Below, in pieces: positions 14,075 to 22,598 of a DNA stretch of 23,224 nucleotides (its first letter is position 1; each line of letters begins with the position of its first letter). The position numbers and the translations under genes are program-made. Source of the stretch: Acholeplasmataceae bacterium UBA6190 (lineage in GTDB: Bacteria > Bacillota_I > Bacilli_A > Acholeplasmatales > Acholeplasmataceae); contig DITG01000068.1 of the NCBI GenBank assembly GCA_002422045.1, positions 22,606 through 45,829 of the forward strand, in the 5' to 3' direction. The notes beneath the pieces were generated by a model, which was given only the letters and a program-made list of their open reading frames with translations, did no database searches and was not told the DNA's origin.

Positions 14075-14169
14075 ATGTTCATCAACATGTCTTTCATGTG
14101 TCATTGAAACAGGATGGCGAGGATATACTTCAAGCTTCTTCATTGTCTTTGATCTTTCGAAGCATATTC

Positions 14170-14198
14170 ATCATACCACAACAAACACTTGTTTACAA
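14170..14198 (-). promoter_or_regulatory. Promoter of the DEAD-box helicase gene
   Basis: The -35 is TTGTAA (14198-14193), with a 17-bp spacer and -10 TATGAT (14175-14170) carrying an upstream TGG extension. The transcript would begin near 14163, giving a leader of roughly 155 nt. Confidence 0.7.
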
Positions 14199-14251
14199 CA
14201 AAATCAAACATAATGGTCTTTTGTTGAATTGTGTGACGTTTGACTCATTTC

Positions 14252-14280
14252 TTGATAGTTTGTCTCATCTTATGTATAAT
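14252..14280 (+). promoter_or_regulatory. Promoter of the rhomboid protease gene
   Basis: TTGATA (14252-14257), a 17-bp spacer and a perfect TATAAT (14275-14280), 25 nt before the start codon. Direct repeats TTTGACTCAT (14239-14248) and TTTGTCTCAT (14259-14268), exactly 20 bp apart, flank the -35 box. Confidence 0.82.
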
Positions 14281-14304
14281 TGACCTGCAGGAAGGAAATG
14301 AGCC

Positions 14305-14952
14305 ATGGACCAATTTGAACGTCGTTTTAAAGCCTATTTTACTTTTCACCCCGTGACAACCGTTATTCTCATCATCAATCTTGTCATGGCACTCTTGGTG
14401 CTTTTTTCTGGAGGATTTTCGCTTCAAAATCTGATTGCTTGGGGCGGATTGGTACCACCGATGGTCACCGAGCTTGGAGATTATTACCGAATACTCACTG
14501 CAATGGCACTTCATGGCAGTATTTTACATGTGCTGATGAACTGCTATGTACTCTATTATATCGGCGGGCATCTTGAACGTCTCATCGGACCCAAAAGGTA
14601 TGCTCTTGTCTATCTGGTTTCTGGTATTTTATCCAGTTTGTTTGTCGTTTTCTTTGGAGCACCCAATGTGGTCACTGTCGGCGCATCCGGTGCAATCTTT
14701 GGTGTCATGGGATTCTTGTTGGTATTGACATTCAAAAAACCAGCTTGGTTTCCACCTCAGATTGCAAAATCCATTCGAAGTCTTACACTCATTAACTTAG
14801 TCATCACATTCTTGATTCCAAACATCAGTATTTTAGGACATTTGGGTGGTGTTATTTCAGGTGCACTTCTCGCACTAATTCTGACACCTGAAGAACCTGA
14901 CTATTTGAAACACTATATCGTTGAAAACAATGAACGTTATTATCAAGCATAA
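14305..14952 (+). CDS. Rhomboid family intramembrane serine protease
   Basis: This 215-residue membrane protein with about six helices cleaves other membrane proteins within the lipid bilayer. The catalytic dyad is visible: Ser128 in GASGAIFG and His179 in LGHLGG. The L1-loop-associated MALHGSILHVLMNCYVLYYIGG segment, with an Asn, and GPKRYALVYLVSGI are typical of the family. There is no zinc-ribbon or extra cytoplasmic domain. GGAAGGAA lies upstream of the ATG. It is a single-gene unit, divergent from the DEAD-box helicase. Substrates cannot be inferred; in Firmicutes rhomboids have been linked to membrane quality control and cell division. Confidence 0.93.
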   Translation: MDQFERRFKAYFTFHPVTTVILIINLVMALLVLFSGGFSLQNLIAWGGLVPPMVTELGDYYRILTAMALHGSILHVLMNCYVLYYIGGHLERLIGPKRYALVYLVSGILSSLFVVFFGAPNVVTVGASGAIFGVMGFLLVLTFKKPAWFPPQIAKSIRSLTLINLVITFLIPNISILGHLGGVISGALLALILTPEEPDYLKHYIVENNERYYQA

Positions 14953-14954
14953 TG

Positions 14955-14984
14955 AAAACACCCCATAAGACAGGGTGTTTTTTT
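14955..14984 (+). terminator. Rhomboid gene terminator, overlapping the GAF-GGDEF gene end
   Basis: A 9-bp stem AAAACACCC / GGGTGTTTT with a 9-nt loop is followed by extra T. On the minus strand it is followed by only four T, so it may work less well for the convergent GAF-GGDEF gene. Confidence 0.85.
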
Positions 14985-16407
14985 ACGCAATCTGTTTGGT
15001 TCGTCTTTTATCTTCGTACATTCTCTTGTCTGAGACTTTCATCAGTTGAGTCAAATCGAGTCCGTCATTCGGATAGCAAGCAATGCCCCACCCAAATCCA
15101 ACTTCGATCTTCAACTCTCCAACCACAAGCGGATTGTGTTTGAATTGTGCCCTGATGCGGTTGAGTTGATCTGAAGCACAGATTGTGTCACAATGAGGAA
15201 ATGCGAGCACAAATTCATCACCGCCGGTTCTTGAGAAAATGATGTCTTGATCCAAGTGTTCTTTCACAATCTTTGTGAAATGTACGAGATAGGCATCACC
15301 GATGCTATGCCCGTAAGTATCATTGACCTTCTTCAACTCATTGACATCGATGACAGCAATACAAAATGTGCTTGGGTTGGCCTTTGCATCTTGAAAGATC
15401 TGCTGGATCAGTTTTTCATGATGTTTTCTTGAAAATACACCTGTCAGAGCATCCAACTGTGACATTTTATAGATTTCTTCGACGAGTGCATGATTTTTGA
15501 GTGCGATCTCGATTTGTTGTGCCAAATGTTTGATGAGCAATTTGTCCTGATTTTGAAATGCATGCTGATCTTCAAGGTTATCCAAATTGATAAAACCATA
15601 AATCTGTTTATTCAATGTGATGGCACAGGTGAGCACTGCCTTGGCAACAGATACTTTGATTACATCTGTATCGGACATATCCATATTTAGATTTTGTTCG
15701 TTGAATGTTCTAATATCTTGAATCACTGCGGGTTCGTAAAGATTTCCGATCTTGTATTGAAACATATCTTCAAAATGAAGATTGATCTTTTTGAGACTGT
15801 CAATATTATATCCAACGGCAGCTCTGAACTCCATGATGCCCCCTTGTTTGATCAAGATACTACCGCTTTGAGCTCTTGGAATCAGTTCAATGGCTTTTCT
15901 GAGGATTCGATCCAGTAACTTGTCTAAATCATCATCGAGTAACATCTCTGGTGTGATTTCCATCATCGATTTTGTGATTTGGTGGTTTTGCTCGATATGC
16001 TCAATTTTATGCTTGAGAATGGTTAATTCTACGCCCTTCTTTTTGATTTCTTTGTCATATGAGAAAGAAATCATGACGAATATGCCAATCATCATCACAT
16101 ATTCAGCATGAAAATCAAGCGTCTGAATCGCTGGATTCGATAAGGTAAAAAGCATATAGATCAGACCTGCAAATGTCACGATACCTGCACCATAGATTAC
16201 GCGTTTGAGCATCATTAAAGAACCCAAAAGTAAACCTAAGGCAATCATCAGAACAGCAAAAATATCGATTTGCTCGATTGTACTCCCACCATCGCTTACC
16301 CCTGAAACGATGAGTGAAACCATCAAGTTAATGAAAAAAGCAAGTAGTATCACCATACTTGTATATTTGACATAATGTATCCATTGTGGCCTTAAAAGTG
16401 TGTTCAT
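14983..16407 (-). CDS. Membrane-bound GAF-GGDEF diguanylate cyclase
   Basis: This 474-residue protein is predicted to synthesise cyclic di-GMP. Four to five membrane helices occupy about residues 1-115, a short coiled coil follows (KGVELTILKHKIEHIEQNH), then a GAF domain (about 150-300; SGSILIKQGGIMEFRAAVGY, YGFINLDN) and a GGDEF domain starting QLDALTGVFSRKHHEKLI. The active site is GGDEF at 395-399. The RxxD inhibitory site is absent here too. The ATG at 16407 is preferred over 16425 because AAGGAT lies 7 nt before it and the upstream ATG has no site. The GAF ligand is unknown. The gene shares an upstream palindrome with the other GGDEF gene of the window. Confidence 0.91.
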   Translation of the reverse strand: MNTLLRPQWIHYVKYTSMVILLAFFINLMVSLIVSGVSDGGSTIEQIDIFAVLMIALGLLLGSLMMLKRVIYGAGIVTFAGLIYMLFTLSNPAIQTLDFHAEYVMMIGIFVMISFSYDKEIKKKGVELTILKHKIEHIEQNHQITKSMMEITPEMLLDDDLDKLLDRILRKAIELIPRAQSGSILIKQGGIMEFRAAVGYNIDSLKKINLHFEDMFQYKIGNLYEPAVIQDIRTFNEQNLNMDMSDTDVIKVSVAKAVLTCAITLNKQIYGFINLDNLEDQHAFQNQDKLLIKHLAQQIEIALKNHALVEEIYKMSQLDALTGVFSRKHHEKLIQQIFQDAKANPSTFCIAVIDVNELKKVNDTYGHSIGDAYLVHFTKIVKEHLDQDIIFSRTGGDEFVLAFPHCDTICASDQLNRIRAQFKHNPLVVGELKIEVGFGWGIACYPNDGLDLTQLMKVSDKRMYEDKRRTKQIA

Positions 16408-16434
16408 TGCGTCATCCTTATCCATTGTAGATAC

Positions 16435-16463
16435 ATTTTATCACTTGTTGTTTTTTCATGCAA
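16435..16463 (-). promoter_or_regulatory. Promoter of the GAF-GGDEF gene
   Basis: The -35 is TTGCAT (16463-16458), with a 17-bp spacer and -10 TAAAAT (16440-16435), 27 nt before the start at 16407. It is of moderate strength by sequence. Confidence 0.6.
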
Positions 16464-16495
16464 CCTCAGTTTGACGCTCCAATGTGATAATCTCA

Positions 16496-16510
16496 TTAAG
16501 AATTTCTTAA
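16496..16510. promoter_or_regulatory. 15-bp palindrome upstream of the GAF-GGDEF gene
   Basis: TTAAGAA-T-TTCTTAA is a perfect inverted repeat about 40 bp upstream of the -35 box. It differs from the palindrome at 6335-6349 only in one symmetric base pair per arm. Confidence 0.55.
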
Positions 16511-16523
16511 GTCGGTATGACAA

Positions 16524-16556
16524 AACAAAAACCCCGTCAAATTCATGACGGGATTT
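16524..16556 (-). terminator. Terminator of the glycan-uptake operon
   Basis: Reading the minus strand, AAATCCCGTCA pairs with TGACGGGGTTT around a 6-nt loop and is followed by TTGTTTTG. It lies 30 nt past the stop of the large lipoprotein gene. Confidence 0.88.
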
Positions 16557-16585
16557 CATCATTTCAAAAGAAATCAAAGCTTCAT

Positions 16586-19500
16586 TTATGAAGGATTGCT
16601 CACGAGCGCATTGGGATGAGTGATGAACTGAACATTGTCGATATAGATGAATCCTTGAGTGGTTGTATTTGCCAGATTATATCCGATTGCAAACTGAGTG
16701 ATCTGAGTTGCAGTCTTACCGTAATTGGAAATTGGAATATAGACATATCCACCTGAAGCAGGAACCTGTGATACATCGATTGCTTGTGAATTTTGGCTAC
16801 CTGTCCAATAGAGCCACAGGTAGACATTGGTGACAACACCATCGCCTTTGAACCAGAATGCGAAATAGAGATAATCATCAGTCAATCCGGTTGTTGTGAT
16901 ATTAGCCTTCGTTCTGACTAAGTCCCAACCTGTGACGTTATGTTGTCCAAATGTCAGTTTGAGTGCGTTTGAGCCTTCAAAACCTTCATTGTCCGACCAT
17001 GCGACATGTGCATCGTTGTGGTTGGCTCCTGCATTGGGTACTCTGTGCATATAAATCAGATCGAGTGCAGTTTGATCAGCATAAGATTCGAAGTTGTCAA
17101 CCATGAATGATAATGCTTGAGGTTCTACTGCAACTTTTTCAGCAACCAGTTTAAATTGCTTGATATCCATCACGTTAGAATTGCTAGCATTGTTTAAATT
17201 GCCTTCCCAGCCAAATTGCAACTGGAGGTTATAGGTGCCAGTATTAGGTGCAACAAATAAGAATTCCTGAACAGCATATTCAGTGCCTAAAGCGACTTTC
17301 AATCTGTTTTCGAAACCTGGAACAACAACACCAGCTCCATCAACGAAACGAATGAGAATATCTCTAGCGGTTTGTGCTTTGCCTTCAAAGACGAGTTTAT
17401 AGTTCAGTCCTGAAGTGATGCTTTGATAATAGGTAATCTTGGAATATGAAGCATACCAACCCTTGACACCATTGTATGTGACAGTCAGTGATCCATCAGG
17501 ATTATAAACGCCTGCAGACTCGACATCTCCACCATCGTTGCCAACGGCTGTTTGCAATCCAAGTAAATTGGTTGCATTATCGACATCATATTCAATGACT
17601 TTTTCAGGGATCAACGCGAATTGTTTGAAATACATGACGTTTGCATTACTAGCATTGGTCAAGTTGCTTTCCCATCCGAAATGCAGTTGGACGTTGTATG
17701 GGCCTGCTTGGTCGAGTTCAAAGATCAACTCAAAAACAGCATATTCTGATCCTAGTGGAACAACTTTACGATTCATGAACGCTTCAACTGCAACGTTATT
17801 GGCACCGACAAAGCGAACCAAGACATCTCTTGCTGTATCTGCTTTCGCTTCAACAACGAGTTTATAAATTCTACCTTCTAATAAGACAACATTGGAATAA
17901 GTAATCTTAGAATATGAACCATACCAGCCCTTGACACCGTTATATGTGACAGTGAGTGATCCATCAGGATTATAGACACCTGATGATTCGACGGTACCAC
18001 CATCGTTTTGAACTGGAATCGCAAGACCGAGTAAGTCTACTGCCAATGTTTCATCAAATTCAATTTGTAGTACAGAAATCGTGACAGTGACAACTCTTTC
18101 ATTGCCAAGAGCATCGACTACTGTGTAAGTGAGTACAAAGTCTCCTGCAACATCAGCGATCATGCCAGCATCCAAGAATGCGTCATAACCAGTCACATGC
18201 GCAAGTGTCAATGTAATTGGACCATCGACATTGTCAACAGCGGTAACTCCAGCTAGTGGATCAAATGTGTCACCAACCGTGATAGTCTGATCTTTTGCCC
18301 CTGAAATCACAGGCGCTTGTTTGTCAATGACAGTCAGTTCAACAGTGATCGTTGCGACATTACCTGAAGAGTCAGTAACTGTATAGGTTACAGTAAAGAC
18401 ACCTGCTGTGTTAAGTGAGAATCCACCCGCATTAACCATAGCATTGGTGATTGCAATCGGTCCGTCAACATTGTCAACAGCTGTGACATATGCCTTCAAA
18501 TCGACAACAGTCGCTTCAAACTGGTCAAATGAAACTGGGAGTGTATCTACAACAGTTAACACTGGTGCAGTCGTATCCGCGGTTTCAAGAATCGTAATGG
18601 TGATGGTCTTTGTCACTGTATTGCCGCCTTTGTCAGTCACTGTGAAGACGACATCGTAAGTACCTGCAACATTCATGTTGAGAGCAGAAGCATTGATCAT
18701 GCTTGAAGTCACAGCAATCGGGCCATCTTCTTTATCGTTGATGGTGACATAGGTTAAGAAATCGGGTAAAGCTGTACCTGCTGGGAAACTGACTGGTTTG
18801 TCACTAACCGCAGTGATGACTGGAGCATCATCGACTTGTGAGAGCAAATAGAACTGTGCGTTGTCGATGAATACCTTGTTATTGGATTCTTCTGAACCCC
18901 AAGTGATGGTACCTAGTTTGATTTCAAACTTAACAACATTGCTTCCTGCAGATGAGGTTGCATTTTCTACATAGAATACATAATAAATGGTCTGCCATTC
19001 AGTTGTGACTTGATATTGCAAGTTTCTAACTGCTCCACCTTGGAAATCTTCAATCCAAGGATCTGCCCACAGTTCAAGGCCAGCACGGATTCTCATTTGA
19101 CGGGCTTTTTCAGCCTTGACATCAAACTGGAACATGTACCAATTGCCTGGGAGGAGTTGGTTTGTTGTGACATTTCTTAAGAATGGGCTGGTTGCTGAAT
19201 CCCATCCGCCTGGGCTGACAATCGCAACCACTAAGTTGCCATTTTCAGTATAAAGCGTGACTTGTTCACTGCCACCAGATAGACCCCATTGGTTTGTATT
19301 AAGTGCTTCATCAAACTCTGGATCTAAGATAGTATTGGAGTTAAATGCGTAATTCAAATAAACTTTACGATTGATAACAGTCTGATTGCCTGCATTGTCT
19401 GAAACTCTCACAGGAATATTAACCATGCCTGGAACTGTAATGTCAATGCCTGTCAAATTCATTGAAACTCTAGAAGTGATATTGCCATCGATGTTATCCA

Positions 19501-20596
19501 TTGCAGTTACGCCTCTAAGGACTAAACTGGTCAAAGCGGCCAAATTGTTCACTGGTGCATAGACATCAGTTTCTGGAACACTCAAGACTGGAGCTTCATC
19601 ATCAGAAGGTACACCTAAGAACAGTTCAACAGATTCAATGTCGACTGTGCCTGCTGCACTGCCCAATTGAATGGTCAATACGGCCGCATCCAAGACGTCT
19701 GTCATTCTGAAGTACTGAACATATTCTGCCATCGTTGTCGTCAATGAAATGACTTTGGATGTTGTTGATGCTTGATCAATACCGACGGTGATGTCTCTAG
19801 CTGCATTGGCTTTTGCAGTGATGACAAGCTTAGCCAATGTGAAATCAGCAACTTCAGTGTTGAGGAAACCACCGGAGATCGCACTTTGCACCATGGTAGC
19901 CTGAGCAGTGATGGCAAGGCTTAAAATGCTTGTCGCCACTGTCTGTGTTGAACCTGTGAATGTCCAACCTGCTGCGTCTGTAGCAAAGTCACTGTTCGTG
20001 AGTACGGAAGTTTCACCGAATACGAAGTAACCCAAGCTGACTGTCACTGTTCTTGTGCGGGTCGCTTGATTGCCTGCGGCATCGCTGACTGCATAAGATA
20101 AGGTATAAACACCTGGTGTCCACACATCGACTGCACCTGTTACAAGGATAGCGGATGTCAAATCGCCACTGACTGTGTCGTTGGCGGTGACGCCATGAAG
20201 TGGTCCGAAATCAGGATCACCAAGATTGATGGTGATATCTGCAGCACCTGAGATCAGTGGTGCTTCGGTATCCACCAAGACAACGGTAATGGTAATTGTC
20301 TTCGTTGTGGTGTTACCTGCGCTGTCAGTGACCGTATATGTTGCAGTATAAGTACCTGCGACATTCGGATTGACATTGCCAGAATAAACAATACTGCCCG
20401 TCAAATCTCCATCAATATCGTCCGTTGCTGTAATACCTTGTAACGGAACGAATGTTGAACCGCGTGTAATGGTTTTGTCCACTGCACCTGAGATCACTGG
20501 CGCTGCGTCAACGGGTGTTTCCACTGCGGGTTCACACGCGACGACAACTAGAAGCAATGCAAGGATGCCAAACAATAACTTGATTTTGTTTCTCAT
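16586..20596 (-). CDS. Large modular lipoprotein with Ig-like and carbohydrate-binding-like domains
   Basis: This 1336-residue surface lipoprotein has a signal peptide ending in the lipobox VVAC (Cys21). Ig-like domains of the DUF5011/HYR type follow at about 32-107, 108-188, 331-415, 586-670, 671-755 and 756-845, each with a DNVDG-like motif and a closing YTVTDSAGN-like strand. Between and after them are jelly-roll modules resembling carbohydrate-binding modules at about 189-330, 416-585, 846-998, 999-1155 and 1156-1336; the third and fourth are a recent tandem duplication. Several end in a (V/I)xIDN(A/V)QF-like strand typical of CBM4/CBM22-type folds. No catalytic domain is apparent. GGGAG precedes the ATG, 40 nt after the permease gene, so it probably captures the glycan whose products the permeases import. 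Confidence 0.85.
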   Translation of the reverse strand: MRNKIKLLFGILALLLVVVACEPAVETPVDAAPVISGAVDKTITRGSTFVPLQGITATDDIDGDLTGSIVYSGNVNPNVAGTYTATYTVTDSAGNTTTKTITITVVLVDTEAPLISGAADITINLGDPDFGPLHGVTANDTVSGDLTSAILVTGAVDVWTPGVYTLSYAVSDAAGNQATRTRTVTVSLGYFVFGETSVLTNSDFATDAAGWTFTGSTQTVATSILSLAITAQATMVQSAISGGFLNTEVADFTLAKLVITAKANAARDITVGIDQASTTSKVISLTTTMAEYVQYFRMTDVLDAAVLTIQLGSAAGTVDIESVELFLGVPSDDEAPVLSVPETDVYAPVNNLAALTSLVLRGVTAMDNIDGNITSRVSMNLTGIDITVPGMVNIPVRVSDNAGNQTVINRKVYLNYAFNSNTILDPEFDEALNTNQWGLSGGSEQVTLYTENGNLVVAIVSPGGWDSATSPFLRNVTTNQLLPGNWYMFQFDVKAEKARQMRIRAGLELWADPWIEDFQGGAVRNLQYQVTTEWQTIYYVFYVENATSSAGSNVVKFEIKLGTITWGSEESNNKVFIDNAQFYLLSQVDDAPVITAVSDKPVSFPAGTALPDFLTYVTINDKEDGPIAVTSSMINASALNMNVAGTYDVVFTVTDKGGNTVTKTITITILETADTTAPVLTVVDTLPVSFDQFEATVVDLKAYVTAVDNVDGPIAITNAMVNAGGFSLNTAGVFTVTYTVTDSSGNVATITVELTVIDKQAPVISGAKDQTITVGDTFDPLAGVTAVDNVDGPITLTLAHVTGYDAFLDAGMIADVAGDFVLTYTVVDALGNERVVTVTISVLQIEFDETLAVDLLGLAIPVQNDGGTVESSGVYNPDGSLTVTYNGVKGWYGSYSKITYSNVVLLEGRIYKLVVEAKADTARDVLVRFVGANNVAVEAFMNRKVVPLGSEYAVFELIFELDQAGPYNVQLHFGWESNLTNASNANVMYFKQFALIPEKVIEYDVDNATNLLGLQTAVGNDGGDVESAGVYNPDGSLTVTYNGVKGWYASYSKITYYQSITSGLNYKLVFEGKAQTARDILIRFVDGAGVVVPGFENRLKVALGTEYAVQEFLFVAPNTGTYNLQLQFGWEGNLNNASNSNVMDIKQFKLVAEKVAVEPQALSFMVDNFESYADQTALDLIYMHRVPNAGANHNDAHVAWSDNEGFEGSNALKLTFGQHNVTGWDLVRTKANITTTGLTDDYLYFAFWFKGDGVVTNVYLWLYWTGSQNSQAIDVSQVPASGGYVYIPISNYGKTATQITQFAIGYNLANTTTQGFIYIDNVQFITHPNALVSNPS
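17129..17602 (-). repeat. Second copy of a tandem duplicated carbohydrate-binding-like module
   Basis: This stretch and the next one upstream in the gene (17603-18064) encode the same roughly 155-residue module. Both contain NPDGSLTVTYNGVKGWY, SYSKITY, TARD(V/I)L(V/I)RFV, YAV and FGWE(S/G)NL. Nucleotide identity is high in the central part, so this is a recent in-frame duplication. Edges are approximate. Confidence 0.8.
17603..18064 (-). repeat. First copy of the duplicated carbohydrate-binding-like module
   Basis: This is the partner of 17129-17602 with the same motif order. It lies directly after the sixth Ig-like domain of the lipoprotein. Edges are approximate. Confidence 0.8.
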
Positions 20597-20636
20597 TTCT
20601 TTCTCCCTTTCAAATTCTATCTATTTTTTAAGTTTG

Positions 20637-21566
20637 TCAATTTCCTGCGATACCGGACCGATCGACACCCTCGATAAACCATTTTTGAGCAATGAAGTAA
20701 ATCACAAGCAGCGGCAGAATCGATAAGACTGTTCCTGCAAACTGCACCCCTTGGTTGAATGTCTCACTTGCACCTTCGAGACCCACCGTTCCTGCGGGGT
20801 AAAGATTTTCATATAACGTTCTAAATCCGATCACGGCCATCGGCAGTGTACTGTATGCGTTCGGGAAATAAAGGAGTGCGAGACTGGTCTCATTCCAATA
20901 CCAAACGAAGGCATAAAGTGATGTGATCAGAAATGCTGGTAGTGCCATGGGAATGGCAATCGACACGAATACTTTAAATGCACTGGCTCCATCGACTTGT
21001 GCTGCTTCTTTCAATTCATTTGGAATCATCTTGAAGAATTGATAGAAAATCAAGATGAAGATGGTTTGCCTGAATCCGAATCCTGTCAATGCCGGATAAG
21101 TGAATGATTTTAACGAATCGAGCAAGTTCAGTTCCCTGTAAATCACATAGGTGGGAATGGACATGAGGATGTTTGGAATCAGGAAGATCACAAGCAAGAT
21201 GGCCATCATCGTTTTTTTGAGCGGAAACTGATAGGTAGCAAATCCATAACCGATCAGCGATGAGCTTGCGACAACAAATGCGGTAGGTAGTGTTGAAACA
21301 ACGAGTGAATCTTTGAATGCATCCCATGCCTTGAGCGCTTCAATGGCTCTGCCGTAGTTTTGAATCGTGAAATGTTTAGGTATCCAGATCGTGGTCGGAT
21401 CCACCAGATCGATCAGTGGCATGAAACTTGTGACAATCATCTGCATGAGCGGATACAAGAAGATGAATCCGATACCGACAAAGAGTATGTATAAAATCGA
21501 GTGATGAATCAATCCATCATTGCCATACATACCGAAGAGACGTTTCTTGAGTGATGTGTTTTTCAT
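20637..21566 (-). CDS. Carbohydrate ABC transporter permease, MalG type
   Basis: This 309-residue inner-membrane permease has about six helices and forms half of a sugar import channel. The cytoplasmic EAA loop that docks to the ATPase is clear: ELKEAAQVDGASAFKVFVSIAIPMALPA. The C-terminus ends FIAQKWFIEGVDRSGIAGN, with the QKWFI-G pattern typical of the MalG/CUT1 class. AGGAGG lies 5 nt before the ATG and the gap to the MalF-type gene is 9 nt. No ATPase gene is in the window, so a shared MsmX-like ATPase encoded elsewhere is likely, as is usual for this class in Firmicutes. The substrate is unknown but probably an oligosaccharide. Confidence 0.94.
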   Translation of the reverse strand: MKNTSLKKRLFGMYGNDGLIHHSILYILFVGIGFIFLYPLMQMIVTSFMPLIDLVDPTTIWIPKHFTIQNYGRAIEALKAWDAFKDSLVVSTLPTAFVVASSSLIGYGFATYQFPLKKTMMAILLVIFLIPNILMSIPTYVIYRELNLLDSLKSFTYPALTGFGFRQTIFILIFYQFFKMIPNELKEAAQVDGASAFKVFVSIAIPMALPAFLITSLYAFVWYWNETSLALLYFPNAYSTLPMAVIGFRTLYENLYPAGTVGLEGASETFNQGVQFAGTVLSILPLLVIYFIAQKWFIEGVDRSGIAGN

Positions 21567-21575
21567 GTTCGCCTC

Positions 21576-22598
21576 CTATTGGTATCTTCTGTTTGACAGT
21601 TTGATCAGCAGCGTGTAGATACCGATGATGAGTAACTGTACCAAAAAGAGAATCCATGCAAGCGCAGATGAATACGCTCTACCAAACCTAACATCAACGA
21701 GTGTCTGATTGATTAAGCCAATCAATGGATTATTCGATAAATTGGCATAAATGACTGTCGTATAAATGATATTGATGATCATGAGGTTATGCAATCCAGG
21801 CAATGTAATCTTCCAGAAACTGTCCCATAAGGATGCCCCATCGATGGCGGCTGCTTCATAGATTGCGCGATCATTTTTCTGAAGACCTGCAAGGAAGATC
21901 AAAGTCTGAACACCTGATAGCCACAAGATCAAGACAATCCTTTCAAACGCTCCAGTGATGATGGCAGAAAATTGAGGCGGTAAGTACTGATTGATGCCTG
22001 CGCTGATCGCACCACTTTGAATCGCTGGAACCGATAAGAGATTATATTGATTGAAGTAAGATAACATATTCCCTGATAACAAGATGACTGGGATGAAGAA
22101 GATCACCCTGAAGATGCCTTTACCCTTGATTGGTTGATTGAGCATTAAGGCAAGTAATAATGCAAAGATCATCACCAGTGGCACAATCAGTGCAATATCT
22201 GAAAAGACTGAGATGATGGTTGCAACATGACCTGGCTGATTTTGAAACAAGGATGTGAAATGTCTTGTTGTCCAACCGTTGACAACAAAGATGACTGCTG
22301 TTCCTTCCGGATTGATGATGTATTGGGCTTGATTGGCCAGACTCATGCGAATGGATGACAATAAGGGTCTGAGCCCAAAGAAATATAACCCAATGAGCCA
22401 TGGGGAAACAAACAGTAATCCTGTAATGGCATGACGTTTCCGATGTGACAAGTGCTGATATTTTCGGTTCAGATACGCAATGCCTGTGTAGTAAGCGATC
22501 TTGGTTAGAATCTGATCTATTTTTGGTCTGACTTTTCGATCATAATGATCCATGAAACGCGTGATGAATGACTTGAGTGAATCAAAGAGTTTTCTCAT
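21576..22598 (-). CDS. Carbohydrate ABC transporter permease, MalF/LplB type
   Basis: This is a 340-residue permease, partner of the MalG-type protein downstream. The first 55 residues are a charged cytoplasmic extension (HYDRKVRPKIDQ, RKYQHLSHRKRHA), then about six helices. The EAA loop is YEAAAIDGASLWDSFWKITLPGL, and GLLFVSPWLIGLYFFGLRPLLSSIRMS is the usual first-helix motif. The ATG overlaps the TGA stop of the preceding DUF5696-like gene (ATGA), with GGAGGTG as ribosome binding site inside that gene, so the products are made together. The missing substrate-binding protein may be encoded beyond the right edge. Confidence 0.94.
   Translation of the reverse strand: MRKLFDSLKSFITRFMDHYDRKVRPKIDQILTKIAYYTGIAYLNRKYQHLSHRKRHAITGLLFVSPWLIGLYFFGLRPLLSSIRMSLANQAQYIINPEGTAVIFVVNGWTTRHFTSLFQNQPGHVATIISVFSDIALIVPLVMIFALLLALMLNQPIKGKGIFRVIFFIPVILLSGNMLSYFNQYNLLSVPAIQSGAISAGINQYLPPQFSAIITGAFERIVLILWLSGVQTLIFLAGLQKNDRAIYEAAAIDGASLWDSFWKITLPGLHNLMIINIIYTTVIYANLSNNPLIGLINQTLVDVRFGRAYSSALAWILFLVQLLIIGIYTLLIKLSNRRYQ

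Noticed and set aside
14119..14168. A 13-codon leader peptide (MNMLRKIKDNEEA) in the helicase leader, minus strand
   Set aside because: Its ATG overlaps the predicted -10 region or transcript start and it has no ribosome binding site or codon bias.
16586..20596. Long open frames on the opposite strand of the lipoprotein gene (for example 17538-17867 and 18408-18659)
   Set aside because: They are antisense shadows of a repetitive Thr/Val/Ser-rich gene, with no start signals and no recognisable domain.
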